Shown: positions 18,029 through 27,393, counted from the first letter of the stretch. The stretch: 46,114 nt of DNA from an uncultured Prevotella sp. (GCA_900557035.1 USRA01000008.1:1-46114); one strand, 5' to 3'. The notes: generated by a model not told the origin, from the sequence alone. Translations and numbers: made by a program.

Positions 18029-18448
18029 TTACTTTGGCTGTGAATGTTCGAGGCGATACTGACGTGGAGTTATGCCCAAACGCTTGTAAAAGTTTGCATA
18101 GAAACTTTGACGAGTGCTGAATCCAGCCATCTCACTGATATCTTCCACGCTCATCTTTGCGTAGCGCTTATCTGTGAGAAGCGACATTGCATCGTTTACA
18201 CGATAATCATTAACTAACTCTGAATAATTCTTGTGGAATCGAGTTGCACACACTGCCGAAATATAACGAGAGTTCGTGCTCAGGTCCTCAGCCAACTTCT
18301 TAGAGTTGTACTCAGGATCCTTGTATTTTCTCTCCGTTACAATCAGACGGATAATCTCATCACGGAGGCGGTCTTTAGTCTCCTCACTCAGCAAGGTTTG
18401 ATATCTCGCTGACTTCTCTTTTTTGGGTTGAATGTTATACTTAGCCAT
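18029..18448 (-). CDS. Small AraC-type helix-turn-helix regulator
   Basis: The 139-residue protein is mostly an AraC/XylS DNA-binding domain. The first helix-turn-helix is around KKLAEDLSTNSRYIS, the second around VEDISEMAGFSTRQSFYANF, and the family's closing motif GITPRQYR follows. It has only about 35 extra N-terminal residues, so it lacks a separate sensor domain. I start at 18448 (MAKYN) because the promoter at 18471-18502 lies just upstream; the longer open frame would run through that promoter. It is divergent from the LTA-synthase-like gene and could regulate it, which is an inference from layout. Confidence 0.85.
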   Translation of the reverse strand: MAKYNIQPKKEKSARYQTLLSEETKDRLRDEIIRLIVTERKYKDPEYNSKKLAEDLSTNSRYISAVCATRFHKNYSELVNDYRVNDAMSLLTDKRYAKMSVEDISEMAGFSTRQSFYANFYKRLGITPRQYRLEHSQPK

Positions 18449-18470
18449 AATGCGTAATAAATTAATACAA

Positions 18471-18502
18471 CAAAGGTACGGCAAAAATATCAAACTACCA
18501 AA
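18471..18502 (-). promoter_or_regulatory. Promoter for the AraC-type gene
   Basis: On the minus strand, TTTG (complement of 18499-18502), 20 bp, then TACCTTTG (complement of 18471-18478). It is a full match to the consensus with a leader of roughly 16 nt. Confidence 0.75.
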
Positions 18503-18538
18503 TTTTTTGGCACTTTTTTGAAAAAAACTATAAAAATA

Positions 18539-18570
18539 ATTGTCTATCTCGAAAATTATTCCTAATTTTG
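18539..18570 (+). promoter_or_regulatory. Promoter for the LTA-synthase-like gene
   Basis: ATTG at 18539-18542 (one mismatch to TTTG), 20 bp, then TAATTTTG at 18563-18570. It diverges from the AraC promoter about 37 bp away, leaving space for shared regulation. Confidence 0.65.
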
Positions 18571-18633
18571 CATACAGATACATTATTAATATAGAAATTT
18601 TAAACATTAAATATTGAAAAGTTCAACGTTCGT

Positions 18634-20541
18634 ATGAAGCAAATTATATGGTTTGTTAAGACTTATGCTACGTTTGTAGTATTGTTTGTTTTGCAGAAGC
18701 CGCTGTTCCTCTTTTTGGAAAAGGGTTCTGCCACACAACCTGTCGACAATATCTTCACGGAGTTGCCTGCTGTTATCTGGCATGGACTTCCACTCGATTT
18801 ATCGATGGCAGGATACTTATCTGTGATTCCAGGTTTACTTTCCATTGCCGTGGTATGGCTGAAAAGAGACCTGGTTAAACCAATTATGAACATCTACTTC
18901 ATAATTGCCTCACTCTTCATCACTTGCAGCTTCCTGCTTAACACAAGTCTTTATCCATACTGGAAGTATCCATTGGATAGTACTCCACTCTTCTACTTCT
19001 TCACTTCACCGGCTGATGCCATCGCCAGTGTAAGCATCTGGCAAGTGATTCTTTCAATTGTCATATTGATTGTTCTGACCATTGGAGTTTGGTTCACATT
19101 GCGAATGCGAGGCGAGAAACGCCAGCAATACAGTCGCTACGGCTACGGATATGGAAGACTCGGAAGTGGTAAAAGAAATCGATTCGATGACTTCGACCGC
19201 CATCGTGGTCGTACATCCATCATACTCCTCCTGCTCACAGGCTTACTCTTCTTGCCTATCAGAGGTGGCATCACCGTTTCTACGATGAACACGGGACAGG
19301 CATACTACAGCCAGAACGCATTTCTGAACCACTCAGCCGTGAATCCGCTGTTCAGCCTCATGGAATCGATTACTCACCAGGAGGACTTCGCCTCACAGTA
19401 TCGCTTCATGAAGGATAAAGAGGCTGACAAGATATTCGCGACGATGACAAGTACAAGCGACGAGAACACCTACCCTTTGCTCAATGAGGCAACCTTCAAA
19501 AAGGGAACTCCTGATATTCTCATTGTCATTATGGAAAGTTTTGCCAGCGACATCATGCCGTCCATGGGTTCATACAAGGATGTAGCCGTATGCCTGGATT
19601 CCATCGCCCAGCAGAGTATTCTATTTACAAGATTCTATGCCAACAGTTTCCGCACGGACAGAGGTTTGGTTTCCATATTGAGCGGCTATCCTGCACAGCC
19701 CACAACCAGCATCATGCGCTATCCACGCAAGACTAGCCAGTTGCCATCCATAGCCCGCAACCTGGCGAAATACAAGAATTACAAGACCACCTATTATTAT
19801 GGTGGAGATGCAGATTTCTGCAATATGCGCTCCTATCTTGTTTCTCAGGGTTATCAGCATATCATTTCTGATGCCAACTTCCCGATAGAAGACAAGCTGA
19901 GCAAATGGGGTGTACCAGACCATATTCTGGCAGCCAAAATGATAGAAGACATCAAGGCACAGCAGAATGAGAAGCATCCTATGCTGAGGATATTGCAAAC
20001 TTCCAGCAGCCACGAGCCTTTCGAGGTGCCTTATCACAGATTGAAAGACAAGCGTCTAAATGCTTTCGCCTACACCGACAGCGTAATGGGTGCTATCGTC
20101 AGGGAATACCGCAAACTGCCTAGATGGAAGAATACGCTTATCGTGTTTGTACCAGACCATGTAGGAGGATATAAGGAACAGCTGAACGACCACGACCGTA
20201 GCCGTTACCAGATTCCACTCATCCTGGCAGGTGGAGCCATCTCGCGCCCTATGAAAGTGGGCATCATCGGTTCACAGCATGACATTGCAGCCACCCTGCT
20301 CGGTCAGTTGGGAGTAGAGCACAGGGAATTCACTTTCAGTAAGAACATGATGAGTGATGCCACACCTAAATTCGCATTCTTTGCGGTGAACGATGCATTT
20401 GGCATTGTTTCAGAAGAGAACTCGCTCATCTACGACAACAGAGCCAAGCGAATCGTATATGACAAAGGCGATAAAGGCTTTAATCTGAAGCGAGGTCAAG
20501 CCTATCTCCAGAAGCTATACGATGACTTAGCTAAAAAATAG
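18634..20541 (+). CDS. LTA-synthase-like sulfatase-fold membrane enzyme
   Basis: The 635-residue protein has about five N-terminal membrane helices and a large outward-facing alkaline-phosphatase/sulfatase-type domain. Catalytic positions seen are Glu301 (IVIMESFAS), the nucleophile Thr341 (SFRTDRGL) and Asp508-His509 (VPDHVGG), as in LtaS and phosphoethanolamine/phosphoglycerol transferases. Gram-negative members usually modify lipid or glycan head groups rather than make teichoic acid. A Tyr/Gly/Arg-rich loop (near residues 165-190) lies between the last two helices. A PAP2 phosphatase follows on the same strand. Confidence 0.85.
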   Translation: MKQIIWFVKTYATFVVLFVLQKPLFLFLEKGSATQPVDNIFTELPAVIWHGLPLDLSMAGYLSVIPGLLSIAVVWLKRDLVKPIMNIYFIIASLFITCSFLLNTSLYPYWKYPLDSTPLFYFFTSPADAIASVSIWQVILSIVILIVLTIGVWFTLRMRGEKRQQYSRYGYGYGRLGSGKRNRFDDFDRHRGRTSIILLLLTGLLFLPIRGGITVSTMNTGQAYYSQNAFLNHSAVNPLFSLMESITHQEDFASQYRFMKDKEADKIFATMTSTSDENTYPLLNEATFKKGTPDILIVIMESFASDIMPSMGSYKDVAVCLDSIAQQSILFTRFYANSFRTDRGLVSILSGYPAQPTTSIMRYPRKTSQLPSIARNLAKYKNYKTTYYYGGDADFCNMRSYLVSQGYQHIISDANFPIEDKLSKWGVPDHILAAKMIEDIKAQQNEKHPMLRILQTSSSHEPFEVPYHRLKDKRLNAFAYTDSVMGAIVREYRKLPRWKNTLIVFVPDHVGGYKEQLNDHDRSRYQIPLILAGGAISRPMKVGIIGSQHDIAATLLGQLGVEHREFTFSKNMMSDATPKFAFFAVNDAFGIVSEENSLIYDNRAKRIVYDKGDKGFNLKRGQAYLQKLYDDLAKK

Positions 20542-20604
20542 GCAAAATATTGAATGATAGTAAAAACGAGAATATAAATATCAACAAAAATAGTTAATGC
20601 AACT

Positions 20605-21294
20605 ATGCTAGATCTCATTCATTATATGGAACAGATAGACACAGCAATATTGCTATTTTTCAATGGCATGCACTGCGAACTATTCGATTACTTTATGGTT
20701 TTGGTGAGCAACCGATTCACATGGGTTCCATTTTATGCAGCGTTCATCTTCGTGATGATTAAGAATTTCCACTGGAAGGTAACGATAGTCACTATTCTAG
20801 CAGTAGCGCTCCTCGTATTGCTCTGTGACCAGACAGCATCAGGCTTACTCAAGCCATTGGTAGGACGCCTCCGTCCAAGCAACCTGGACAACTCCATATC
20901 CTATATGGTACACGTGGTTGATGGATACCGGGGCGGCAGATACGGATTTCCGTCCTCCCACTCCGCCAACTCGTGGGGAGTAGCCATATTCGCCATGTAT
21001 CTGGTAAGAAACAGAAAGCTGAATATATTCCTGGCGTTCTGGGCTGCACTGGTAACATATTCTCGTGCCTATCTGGGAGTACATTATCCTGGCGATTTGC
21101 TGGTAGGATTTTTTATTGGCTTCGTTATGGCATCGATTGTATTCTATGCCTATAACCATTGGGCAAGATCATACACCCAGGAGTTTCAGAACGGCAAGAA
21201 AAACATCCAGTATGATTATCTCCCCATATCAGTAGGACTGATCAGCATAGCAACAATGTTTACTACAAGTCTGATCATGCTTTTCACATCCTAA
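20605..21294 (+). CDS. PAP2-family lipid phosphatase
   Basis: A 229-residue multi-helix membrane protein with the three PAP2 phosphatase motifs: KPLVGRLRP, FPSSHS and SRAYLGVHYPGD. Such enzymes remove phosphate from undecaprenyl diphosphate, phosphatidic acid or lipid A; the substrate cannot be told from sequence alone. It lies 63 bp after the LTA-synthase-like gene, and a shared envelope-lipid role is plausible because the upstream enzyme class releases lipid by-products. Confidence 0.9.
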   Translation: MLDLIHYMEQIDTAILLFFNGMHCELFDYFMVLVSNRFTWVPFYAAFIFVMIKNFHWKVTIVTILAVALLVLLCDQTASGLLKPLVGRLRPSNLDNSISYMVHVVDGYRGGRYGFPSSHSANSWGVAIFAMYLVRNRKLNIFLAFWAALVTYSRAYLGVHYPGDLLVGFFIGFVMASIVFYAYNHWARSYTQEFQNGKKNIQYDYLPISVGLISIATMFTTSLIMLFTS

Positions 21295-21339
21295 AGAAAG
21301 TAATATTTTCAAAACATCAATAATTAAAAGATCAAGATT

Positions 21340-21732
21340 ATGAAGAAACTTACATTGATGGCTATTGCCATGGGTATGCTTGCCTTCACAGCATGCACAG
21401 AGAAAAAACCAGCTGCTGCCCCTGCAGCTCAGGTAGAAGAGGTGGTTACAGACTCAGCATTCCAGCAGGCTGTTGCTGGTGAATACAAGAGTGCTGACGG
21501 AAAGCGCATCATTACTGTCAACGCAGACTTTACAGTAAAGACCACTGGTCTTGACAAGGACTACTTCAAGTGGGATATGGATGTCAAGCCACAGGGTCCA
21601 TCTGCCAGCATCAACCTCATCCGCAAGGGTCTCGATGCAGAAGTAAAAGACATAGTATCTGTTGATACAGAAGAAGGAACCCTCATCGTCAAGAATGAGA
21701 CTTACAGAAAGGCTGTAGAAGAGAAGAAGTAA
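21340..21732 (+). CDS. Small NlpE-like lipoprotein
   Basis: A 130-residue protein with a lipoprotein signal peptide ending FTAC (lipid-bearing Cys19), an Ala/Pro linker and a small beta-rich domain starting GEYKSADGKRIITV. The domain resembles the N-terminal part of NlpE-like copper-resistance/stress lipoproteins, but it lacks the CXXC expected of classical NlpE. It follows the PAP2 gene by 45 bp and ends at a strong hairpin. Its role is unknown. Confidence 0.8.
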   Translation: MKKLTLMAIAMGMLAFTACTEKKPAAAPAAQVEEVVTDSAFQQAVAGEYKSADGKRIITVNADFTVKTTGLDKDYFKWDMDVKPQGPSASINLIRKGLDAEVKDIVSVDTEEGTLIVKNETYRKAVEEKK

Positions 21733-21765
21733 TTCTTCCATCTGATACATATTCATCATAAGTTG

Positions 21766-21799
21766 AGCGCCTCCACACCATTGTGGAGGCGCTTTCTTT
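21766..21799 (+). terminator. Terminator after the small lipoprotein
   Basis: AGCGCCTCCACA (21766-21777) pairs with TGTGGAGGCGCT (21782-21793), a 12 bp stem with a tetraloop followed by TTCTTTG and TATTTTT. GGCGCTTTCTTT is repeated directly downstream at about 21808. Confidence 0.9.
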
Positions 21800-21903
21800 G
21801 TATTTTTGGGCGCTTTCTTTAACTGTTATTCACTATATTTTCCCCCTCAGAAAACATTTTTTCTTACTTTCCTACATTTCTTCTTAAATTTCGAGCCTAA
21901 GAA

Positions 21904-21935
21904 TTTCCGTACTTATAATAAAATTTGTATCTTTG
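21904..21935 (+). promoter_or_regulatory. Promoter for glnS
   Basis: TTTC (21904-21907), 20 bp, then TATCTTTG (21928-21935), with one mismatch in the -33 box. The leader is about 50 nt. Confidence 0.7.
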
Positions 21936-21992
21936 CACCATCAAACGAGAAAAATACTGGTTTTAGAAAATAATAAAGTAATTCTATAGAAT

Positions 21993-23711
21993 ATGGCAAT
22001 TAATGAAGAAAACAAAATCGAGGAGAAAACAAAGAGCATCTCTTTCGTAGAACAGTTGGTTGAGGAAGACCTCAAGGAAGGTAAGAACGCTGGTCGAATC
22101 CAGACCCGTTTTCCACCAGAGCCTAACGGCTACCTTCACATCGGTCATGCCAAGGCCATCTGCATGGACTTCGGTGTAGCCGAAAAATACAAGGGTGTCT
22201 GCAACCTCAGATTTGATGACACCAACCCAAGTAAGGAAAACAACGAATACGTAGAAAATATCCTCCAAGACATCCAGTGGCTCGGCTTTAAGTGGGGCAA
22301 CATCTATTATGCTTCCGATTACTTCGAGAAGTTGTGGGAGTTTGCTGTATGGATGATCAAGAAGGGACATGCTTATGTCGATGAGCAGACTGCTGAGGAA
22401 ATTGCAGCCCAGAAGGGTACTCCTACTACCCCTGGTACTGCCAGCCCATATCGCGACCGTCCTATCGAGGAAAGCCTTGCTCTCTTTGAGAAAATGAACA
22501 CTCCTGAGGCTGTAGAAGGAAGTATGGTACTTCGTGCGAAGCTTGACATGGCTAATCCAAACATGCACTTCCGCGACCCAATCATGTACCGCATCATCCA
22601 GACTCCTCACCACCGTACAGGTACCAAGTGGCACGCTTATCCAATGTACGATTTCGCACACGGACAGAGCGACTATTTCGAGGGTGTTACCCACTCTATC
22701 TGTACCTTGGAGTTTGTTCCTCACCGTCCACTCTACGACAAGTTCGTCGACTTCCTGAAGGAGATGGATGGCAGCGATGACGTATTGAACGATAACCGTC
22801 CTCGCCAGATTGAGTTCAACCGCTTGAACCTCACTTATACAGTAATGAGTAAGCGTAAGCTCCATACTCTGGTAGATGAGCACCTGGTAAATGGATGGGA
22901 TGATCCTCGTATGCCTACACTTTGCGGTATGCGTCGCCGCGGTTATTCACCAGAGAGTATCCGCATGTTCATCGACAGCATCGGTTATACCAAGTTCGAT
23001 GCCCTCAATGATATGGCTCTTCTGGAGGCTTCAGTTCGTGAGGACTTGAACAAGAAGGCTTGCCGTGTAAGTGCCGTACTCGACCCAGTGAAACTCGTCA
23101 TCACCAATTATCCAGAGGGTGAGAGCGAGGAGATGGAGGCTATCAATAACCCAGAGAACGAGGCAGATGGCACACATACCATTACCTTCTCAAAGAACCT
23201 CTGGATTGAGCGTGCCGACTTCATGGAGGATGCTCCGAAGAAGTTCTTCCGCATGACTCCTGGAAAGGAAGTTCGCTTGAAGAACGCTTATATCGTAAAG
23301 TGTACTGGTTGCACCAAGGACGAGAACGGTGTCATCACAGAGATTCAGGCAGAATACGACCCTATCAGCAAGAGCGGCATGGAAGGTGCCAACCGCAAGG
23401 TAAAAGGTACTCTTCACTGGGTATCTGCCGACCACTGCGTAAAGGCAGAAGTACGCGAGTACGACCGTCTCTTCGCCATCGAAAACCCATCTGCAGACGA
23501 TCGCGACTTCCGTGAATTGCTCAACCCAGAGAGCTACCACGATTTCAAGGAGTGCTATGTAGAGGAGTATGCAGCAACCAAGAAGCCGGGAGAGTATCTC
23601 CAGTTCCAGCGCATCGGTTACTTCATGGCAGACCTCGACACAACAGATGAGAAGCCAGTATTCAACAAGACAGTGGGATTGAAGGATACCTGGGCAAAGC
23701 AGAATAAGTAA
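21993..23711 (+). CDS. glnS: Glutamine--tRNA ligase
   Basis: A 572-residue class I synthetase that charges tRNA-Gln directly. RFPPEPNGYLHIGHA holds the HIGH motif at 49-52; the KMSKS-type loop is MSKRK at 285-289. The PPEPNGYLHIGH signature separates GlnRS from GluRS, and the C-terminal anticodon-binding barrels are present. Its presence implies that this organism need not rely on the Glu-tRNA amidotransferase for Gln-tRNA. A DedA gene starts 14 bp downstream. Confidence 0.97.
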   Translation: MAINEENKIEEKTKSISFVEQLVEEDLKEGKNAGRIQTRFPPEPNGYLHIGHAKAICMDFGVAEKYKGVCNLRFDDTNPSKENNEYVENILQDIQWLGFKWGNIYYASDYFEKLWEFAVWMIKKGHAYVDEQTAEEIAAQKGTPTTPGTASPYRDRPIEESLALFEKMNTPEAVEGSMVLRAKLDMANPNMHFRDPIMYRIIQTPHHRTGTKWHAYPMYDFAHGQSDYFEGVTHSICTLEFVPHRPLYDKFVDFLKEMDGSDDVLNDNRPRQIEFNRLNLTYTVMSKRKLHTLVDEHLVNGWDDPRMPTLCGMRRRGYSPESIRMFIDSIGYTKFDALNDMALLEASVREDLNKKACRVSAVLDPVKLVITNYPEGESEEMEAINNPENEADGTHTITFSKNLWIERADFMEDAPKKFFRMTPGKEVRLKNAYIVKCTGCTKDENGVITEIQAEYDPISKSGMEGANRKVKGTLHWVSADHCVKAEVREYDRLFAIENPSADDRDFRELLNPESYHDFKECYVEEYAATKKPGEYLQFQRIGYFMADLDTTDEKPVFNKTVGLKDTWAKQNK

Positions 23712-23725
23712 TATAATTAATAATT

Positions 23726-24367
23726 ATGAATACAGCAGATCTTTTTCTTTGGATTCTGGATAACTTGAATTACTGGGTGGTTGCACTGTTTATGGCAATC
23801 GAAAGCTCTTTCATTCCTTTCCCATCTGAGGTGGTTGTTCCGCCTGCAGCCTGGAAAGCGATGGATCCAAACAGCGGAATGTCGTTTATTCTGGTCATCG
23901 TGTTTGCTACCATCGGTGCAGACCTGGGTGCCCTCATCAACTACTATTTGGCTAAATGGGTAGGTCGCCCAATCATCTATCGTTTTGCTGACAGCCGAAT
24001 CGGTCACATGTGCCTGATCGACCGCCAAAAGGTGGAAGTAGCTGAGGAGTATTTCCGCAAGCATGGTGCTGCCTCTACCATTTTTGGAAGATTGGTGCCA
24101 GCCGTTCGCCAGCTCATCAGTATTCCTGCAGGATTGGCTGGAATGCACGTGGGCAAGTTCCTGCTCTACACCACTATCGGTGCAGGCGTATGGAATACCG
24201 TATTGGCAGCCATCGGTTGGGGTATCTACGAATACACCGATTATAAGACAACTCATGACGTTTATCAGCAGGCAGTACAGTATAGCCACGAGATTGGTTA
24301 TGTCATCTTAGCATTGGCTGTAGTCGTCGTAGCCTTTATTGCCTATAAGGGTATCAAGAAGAAATAA
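23726..24367 (+). CDS. DedA family membrane protein
   Basis: A 213-residue membrane protein with the DedA/SNARE-associated domain: ESSFIPFPSEVVVPPAA near the N terminus, then FGRLVPAVRQLISIPAGLAGM in the middle and terminal hydrophobic helices. Family members act in lipid-carrier recycling (undecaprenyl phosphate translocation) or envelope homeostasis. It is coupled to glnS by a 14 bp gap and ends in a strong terminator. Confidence 0.92.
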   Translation: MNTADLFLWILDNLNYWVVALFMAIESSFIPFPSEVVVPPAAWKAMDPNSGMSFILVIVFATIGADLGALINYYLAKWVGRPIIYRFADSRIGHMCLIDRQKVEVAEEYFRKHGAASTIFGRLVPAVRQLISIPAGLAGMHVGKFLLYTTIGAGVWNTVLAAIGWGIYEYTDYKTTHDVYQQAVQYSHEIGYVILALAVVVVAFIAYKGIKKK

Positions 24368-24388
24368 GCTTTTTTCAGAAGCACAAAT

Positions 24389-24442
24389 ATACAAAAAAAC
24401 TCTCCATTGAAGGTTGAACCTCAATGGAGAGTTTTTTTGTAT
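24389..24442. terminator. Bidirectional terminator, dedA / manC
   Basis: A 22 bp perfect stem pairs 24389-24410 with 24421-24442, with A- and T-runs at the two ends and a loop (AGGTTGAACC) that is itself partly palindromic. It serves both convergent genes. Confidence 0.93.
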
Positions 24443-24458
24443 ATATAGATATCAATCA

Positions 24459-25529
24459 TTACTTCTCACTACCTGAGAAAATCTTGATTCGCTGTTCCTC
24501 AGACAATTTGCAGATAAGCAACGTTCCGTCTTCCTCTGCTACAATATAGCCATCCAGGCCCTGGATAACAACCTTCTTCTCATTCATGGTATGAACGATA
24601 TTGTTCTTGGACTCCACCATCTGGATATTATCACCAATCAGCGCATTGCCATACATATCCTTATGGCTCTGTGCCAGGAGGCTTCCCCATGTACCGAGGT
24701 CACTCCATCCAAAGTCGGCAGGCATCACAAAGATTTCCTCCGCTTTCTCCATGATAGCATAGTCAACAGAGATATTCTCGCACTCAGGATAACGCAGATC
24801 AATTTCAGCCTGCTCCTTGTCTGTACCATAAATACTGCGCATGCTCTCGAAAATCTTGGCAATGCTTGGCTGGTAAACACGGAAGGCATTGACGATGGTT
24901 GCGGCACTCATCACGAAGATACCGGCATTCCAGAAGAAACTCTTATCTTGAACATATTGAGTAGCTGTCTCCAAATTTGGTTTCTCCTTGAAATGGTCAA
25001 CACGGAAGATTTCCTTGTTACGGGCTGAAGGGGTACGGAGATCTGCCTGAATATAGCCATAACCTGTCTCTGGGCGAGTAGGCTTCATTCCCAAAGTAAC
25101 AATGCTGTCAGTCTCACCAGTAAACTTCAAGGCAGATGTTACCACTCTTCTGAATTCGTTGGCATTGGTAACGATATGATCAGAAGGAGATACAACAATA
25201 TTTGCATGAGGATCCTTTTCCTTGATTCGCCAACTGATATAGGCGATGCAAGGAGCTGTGTTTCTTCTGCATGGTTCCTGCAGAATATTACCCTCAGGAA
25301 TTTCAGGCAACTGCTCGTGAACCAGGGCTGCATACTTTTTATTGGTTACTACCCAAACATTCTCCGGGTCACAAACACCCTCAAAACGATCGAATGTAAG
25401 CTGTAAAAGAGTACGACCTGTTCCTAAGACATCAATAAACTGCTTAGGCTTGTCCACGGTACTCATAGGCCAGAATCTACTGCCTACTCCACCTGCCATA
25501 ATTACCAAATGATTATTTTTATGAGCCAT
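24459..25529 (-). CDS. manC: Mannose-1-phosphate guanylyltransferase
   Basis: A 356-residue nucleotidyltransferase making GDP-mannose, a precursor for GDP-fucose and mannosylated surface glycans. The signature GGVGSRFWPMS...KPKQF begins at residue 14. Length fits the single-domain form without a C-terminal phosphomannose isomerase domain. It has its own promoter, whose -33 box lies in the tail of the xylB terminator. Confidence 0.93.
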   Translation of the reverse strand: MAHKNNHLVIMAGGVGSRFWPMSTVDKPKQFIDVLGTGRTLLQLTFDRFEGVCDPENVWVVTNKKYAALVHEQLPEIPEGNILQEPCRRNTAPCIAYISWRIKEKDPHANIVVSPSDHIVTNANEFRRVVTSALKFTGETDSIVTLGMKPTRPETGYGYIQADLRTPSARNKEIFRVDHFKEKPNLETATQYVQDKSFFWNAGIFVMSAATIVNAFRVYQPSIAKIFESMRSIYGTDKEQAEIDLRYPECENISVDYAIMEKAEEIFVMPADFGWSDLGTWGSLLAQSHKDMYGNALIGDNIQMVESKNNIVHTMNEKKVVIQGLDGYIVAEEDGTLLICKLSEEQRIKIFSGSEK

Positions 25530-25556
25530 ATTTATACCTTTTTATATAATATTCCG

Positions 25557-25588
25557 CAAAAGTAATAAAAATAATTGGTTTAAACAAA
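25557..25588 (-). promoter_or_regulatory. Promoter for manC
   Basis: On the minus strand, TTTG (complement of 25585-25588), 20 bp, then TACTTTTG (complement of 25557-25564). The -33 box falls immediately after the xylB terminator stem. Confidence 0.75.
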
Positions 25589-25589
25589 T

Positions 25590-25616
25590 AAAGGATGGAA
25601 AATTATTCCATCCTTT
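25590..25616 (-). terminator. Terminator of xylB
   Basis: AAAGGATGGAA pairs with TTCCATCCTTT (11 bp stem, 5 nt loop). On the minus strand it is followed by ATTTGTTT, a weak U-tract that includes the manC -33 box. Confidence 0.7.
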
Positions 25617-25671
25617 ACCATATTTTGAAAAAACTCGTGTTATTCGAGCACTTCCCGTATCAATGCAAAAC

Positions 25672-27159
25672 TTAGAGCTTTCCAAGTTCAGCCTTCCAGT
25701 CAGCATAAGCCTCAAGATAAGCACTGCGATTTGCCTCATCAGGCTCAATTACCGCCAATTTCTTAAGAGATGCAAATGCCTCATCGTGATCCTTATAGAT
25801 ACCCGCACCGATACCAGCTCCCTTGGCAGCACCAGCACTACCATCGGTCTCGTAAAGTTCAATGGTTGCACCACTCACACCTGCCAGGGTATCACGGAAC
25901 AGAGGACTGAGGAACATGTTTGCCTTTCCTGCATGAACCTTCTTGATGTCCATACCCATCTGCTGCATGATCTCCATACCATAGCAGAAACTGAACACGA
26001 TACCTTCCTGTGCTGCTCTTACGATATGGGCACGATTATGCTTGGTAAAGCTCAAGCCACGGATAGAACAGCCCACTTCACGATTTTCCAATACGCGCTC
26101 TGCTCCATTTCCAAAAGGAATAATCTTCACACCGTCGCTGCCAATAGGTACACCGGCTGCCATATCGTTCATATCTGCATAGCTTACATCTGGCGTGATG
26201 TTACGATGTACCCAAGCATTCAGGATACCAGTACCATTTATACAGAGCAACACTCCCAGACGGTCGAGTTCCGTTGTATAGTTAACATGTGCGAAGGTAT
26301 TGACACGACTCTTTGGATCGTAATTGACTTCACCGAGCACACCATAGACAACTCCGGAAGTACCTGCGGTGCTGGCAATCTCTCCAGGATTGAACACATT
26401 CAGGCTGACAGCATTATTAGGCTGGTCACCTGCACGATAAGAGATAGGAGTTCCCTCCTTCAGACCAAGTTCCTCAGCGGCAGCCTTGCAGACTACGCTC
26501 TGTACAGAGAAGGTAGGAACGATATCGGCGAGCATACTCTCATCGAATCCGAAATAATCAAGCAGGAACTTGGCTGGTTTCTTTGCCTTGAAATCCCACA
26601 TCATACCTTCAGAAAGTCCGCTGATAGTAGTCTGAGCCTCACCGGATAGTTTCATCGCCAGATAATCACCAGGGAGCATAATCTTATCTATCTTATCGAA
26701 AAGCTCAGGTTCATTCTCCTTAACCCACGCCAGTTTGGAAGCGGTAAAGTTACCTGGAGAATTGAGCAGATTACGCAAGCAGAGATCCTCACCTAAATCA
26801 TGGAACGCTTTCTCGCCGTAAGGAACTGCACGGGAATCGCACCAGATGATAGATGGACGCAGAACCTGCTGGTTCTTATCCACACAAACCAGACCATGCA
26901 TCTGATAGGAAATACCGATAGCAAGAATATCCTCACCCTTGGCACCACACTCCGCCATAATCTTCTTGAGAGCCAACTTGGCATTGTCCCACCACATTTG
27001 CGGATCCTGTTCAGCCCATCCTGTCTTTACTGCCATGATAGGTGCTTCATGATCAGGATAGAATGCAGAAGCAACAATCTCACCACTATCCACATCTGTA
27101 AGAGATGCCTTTACAGAACTTGATCCAACATCAAAACCTAATAAATATCTTCTAGCCAT
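25672..27159 (-). CDS. xylB: Xylulokinase
   Basis: A 495-residue FGGY-family sugar kinase that phosphorylates D-xylulose for entry into the pentose phosphate pathway. It has the N-terminal FDVGSSSVKA phosphate-binding motif (9-18), MHGLV in the substrate region, and STAGTSGVV in the second ATPase-fold domain. Length is typical. No xylA or xylose transporter is adjacent, so the sugar is assigned from the family. A double tandem-repeat region lies upstream (27310-27540). Confidence 0.92.
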   Translation of the reverse strand: MARRYLLGFDVGSSSVKASLTDVDSGEIVASAFYPDHEAPIMAVKTGWAEQDPQMWWDNAKLALKKIMAECGAKGEDILAIGISYQMHGLVCVDKNQQVLRPSIIWCDSRAVPYGEKAFHDLGEDLCLRNLLNSPGNFTASKLAWVKENEPELFDKIDKIMLPGDYLAMKLSGEAQTTISGLSEGMMWDFKAKKPAKFLLDYFGFDESMLADIVPTFSVQSVVCKAAAEELGLKEGTPISYRAGDQPNNAVSLNVFNPGEIASTAGTSGVVYGVLGEVNYDPKSRVNTFAHVNYTTELDRLGVLLCINGTGILNAWVHRNITPDVSYADMNDMAAGVPIGSDGVKIIPFGNGAERVLENREVGCSIRGLSFTKHNRAHIVRAAQEGIVFSFCYGMEIMQQMGMDIKKVHAGKANMFLSPLFRDTLAGVSGATIELYETDGSAGAAKGAGIGAGIYKDHDEAFASLKKLAVIEPDEANRSAYLEAYADWKAELGKL

Positions 27160-27247
27160 TTGTCCGTTATTTAAAATTGTTTGTTATTACTAAATCTAAA
27201 GTATAGAAATGCATTTGATAGAAATGCTCTTTCCATTACTCATCATA

Positions 27248-27255
27248 CAAATATA
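27248..27255 (-). promoter_or_regulatory. Possible -7 element for xylB
   Basis: TATATTTG on the minus strand fits TAnnTTTG, but there is no TTTG at the usual -33 distance. The palindromic array starts about 55 bp further upstream. Confidence 0.3.
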
Positions 27256-27309
27256 ATACGAACAAACAGATAGATTCCCCCCAATAAAAAAGCAATCAAA
27301 TAAATTGGT

Positions 27310-27393
27310 GCCCAACAGGTGTGTTCCACTCGCACATCAGCTGTTGTGCAAGCGCATATCAGCTGTTATGCAAGCGCACAACAGCTGTTGTGC
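27310..27393. repeat. 22-bp-period array of 18-bp palindromes
   Basis: Palindromes centred on CAGCTG occur at 27332-27349, 27354-27371 and 27376-27393. The last, GCACAACAGCTGTTGTGC, is perfect. A degraded copy, GCCCAACAGGTGTGTTCC, lies at 27310-27327. All four starts are exactly 22 bp apart, with short spacers. They could be hairpins in RNA or repeated binding sites in DNA. Confidence 0.85.
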
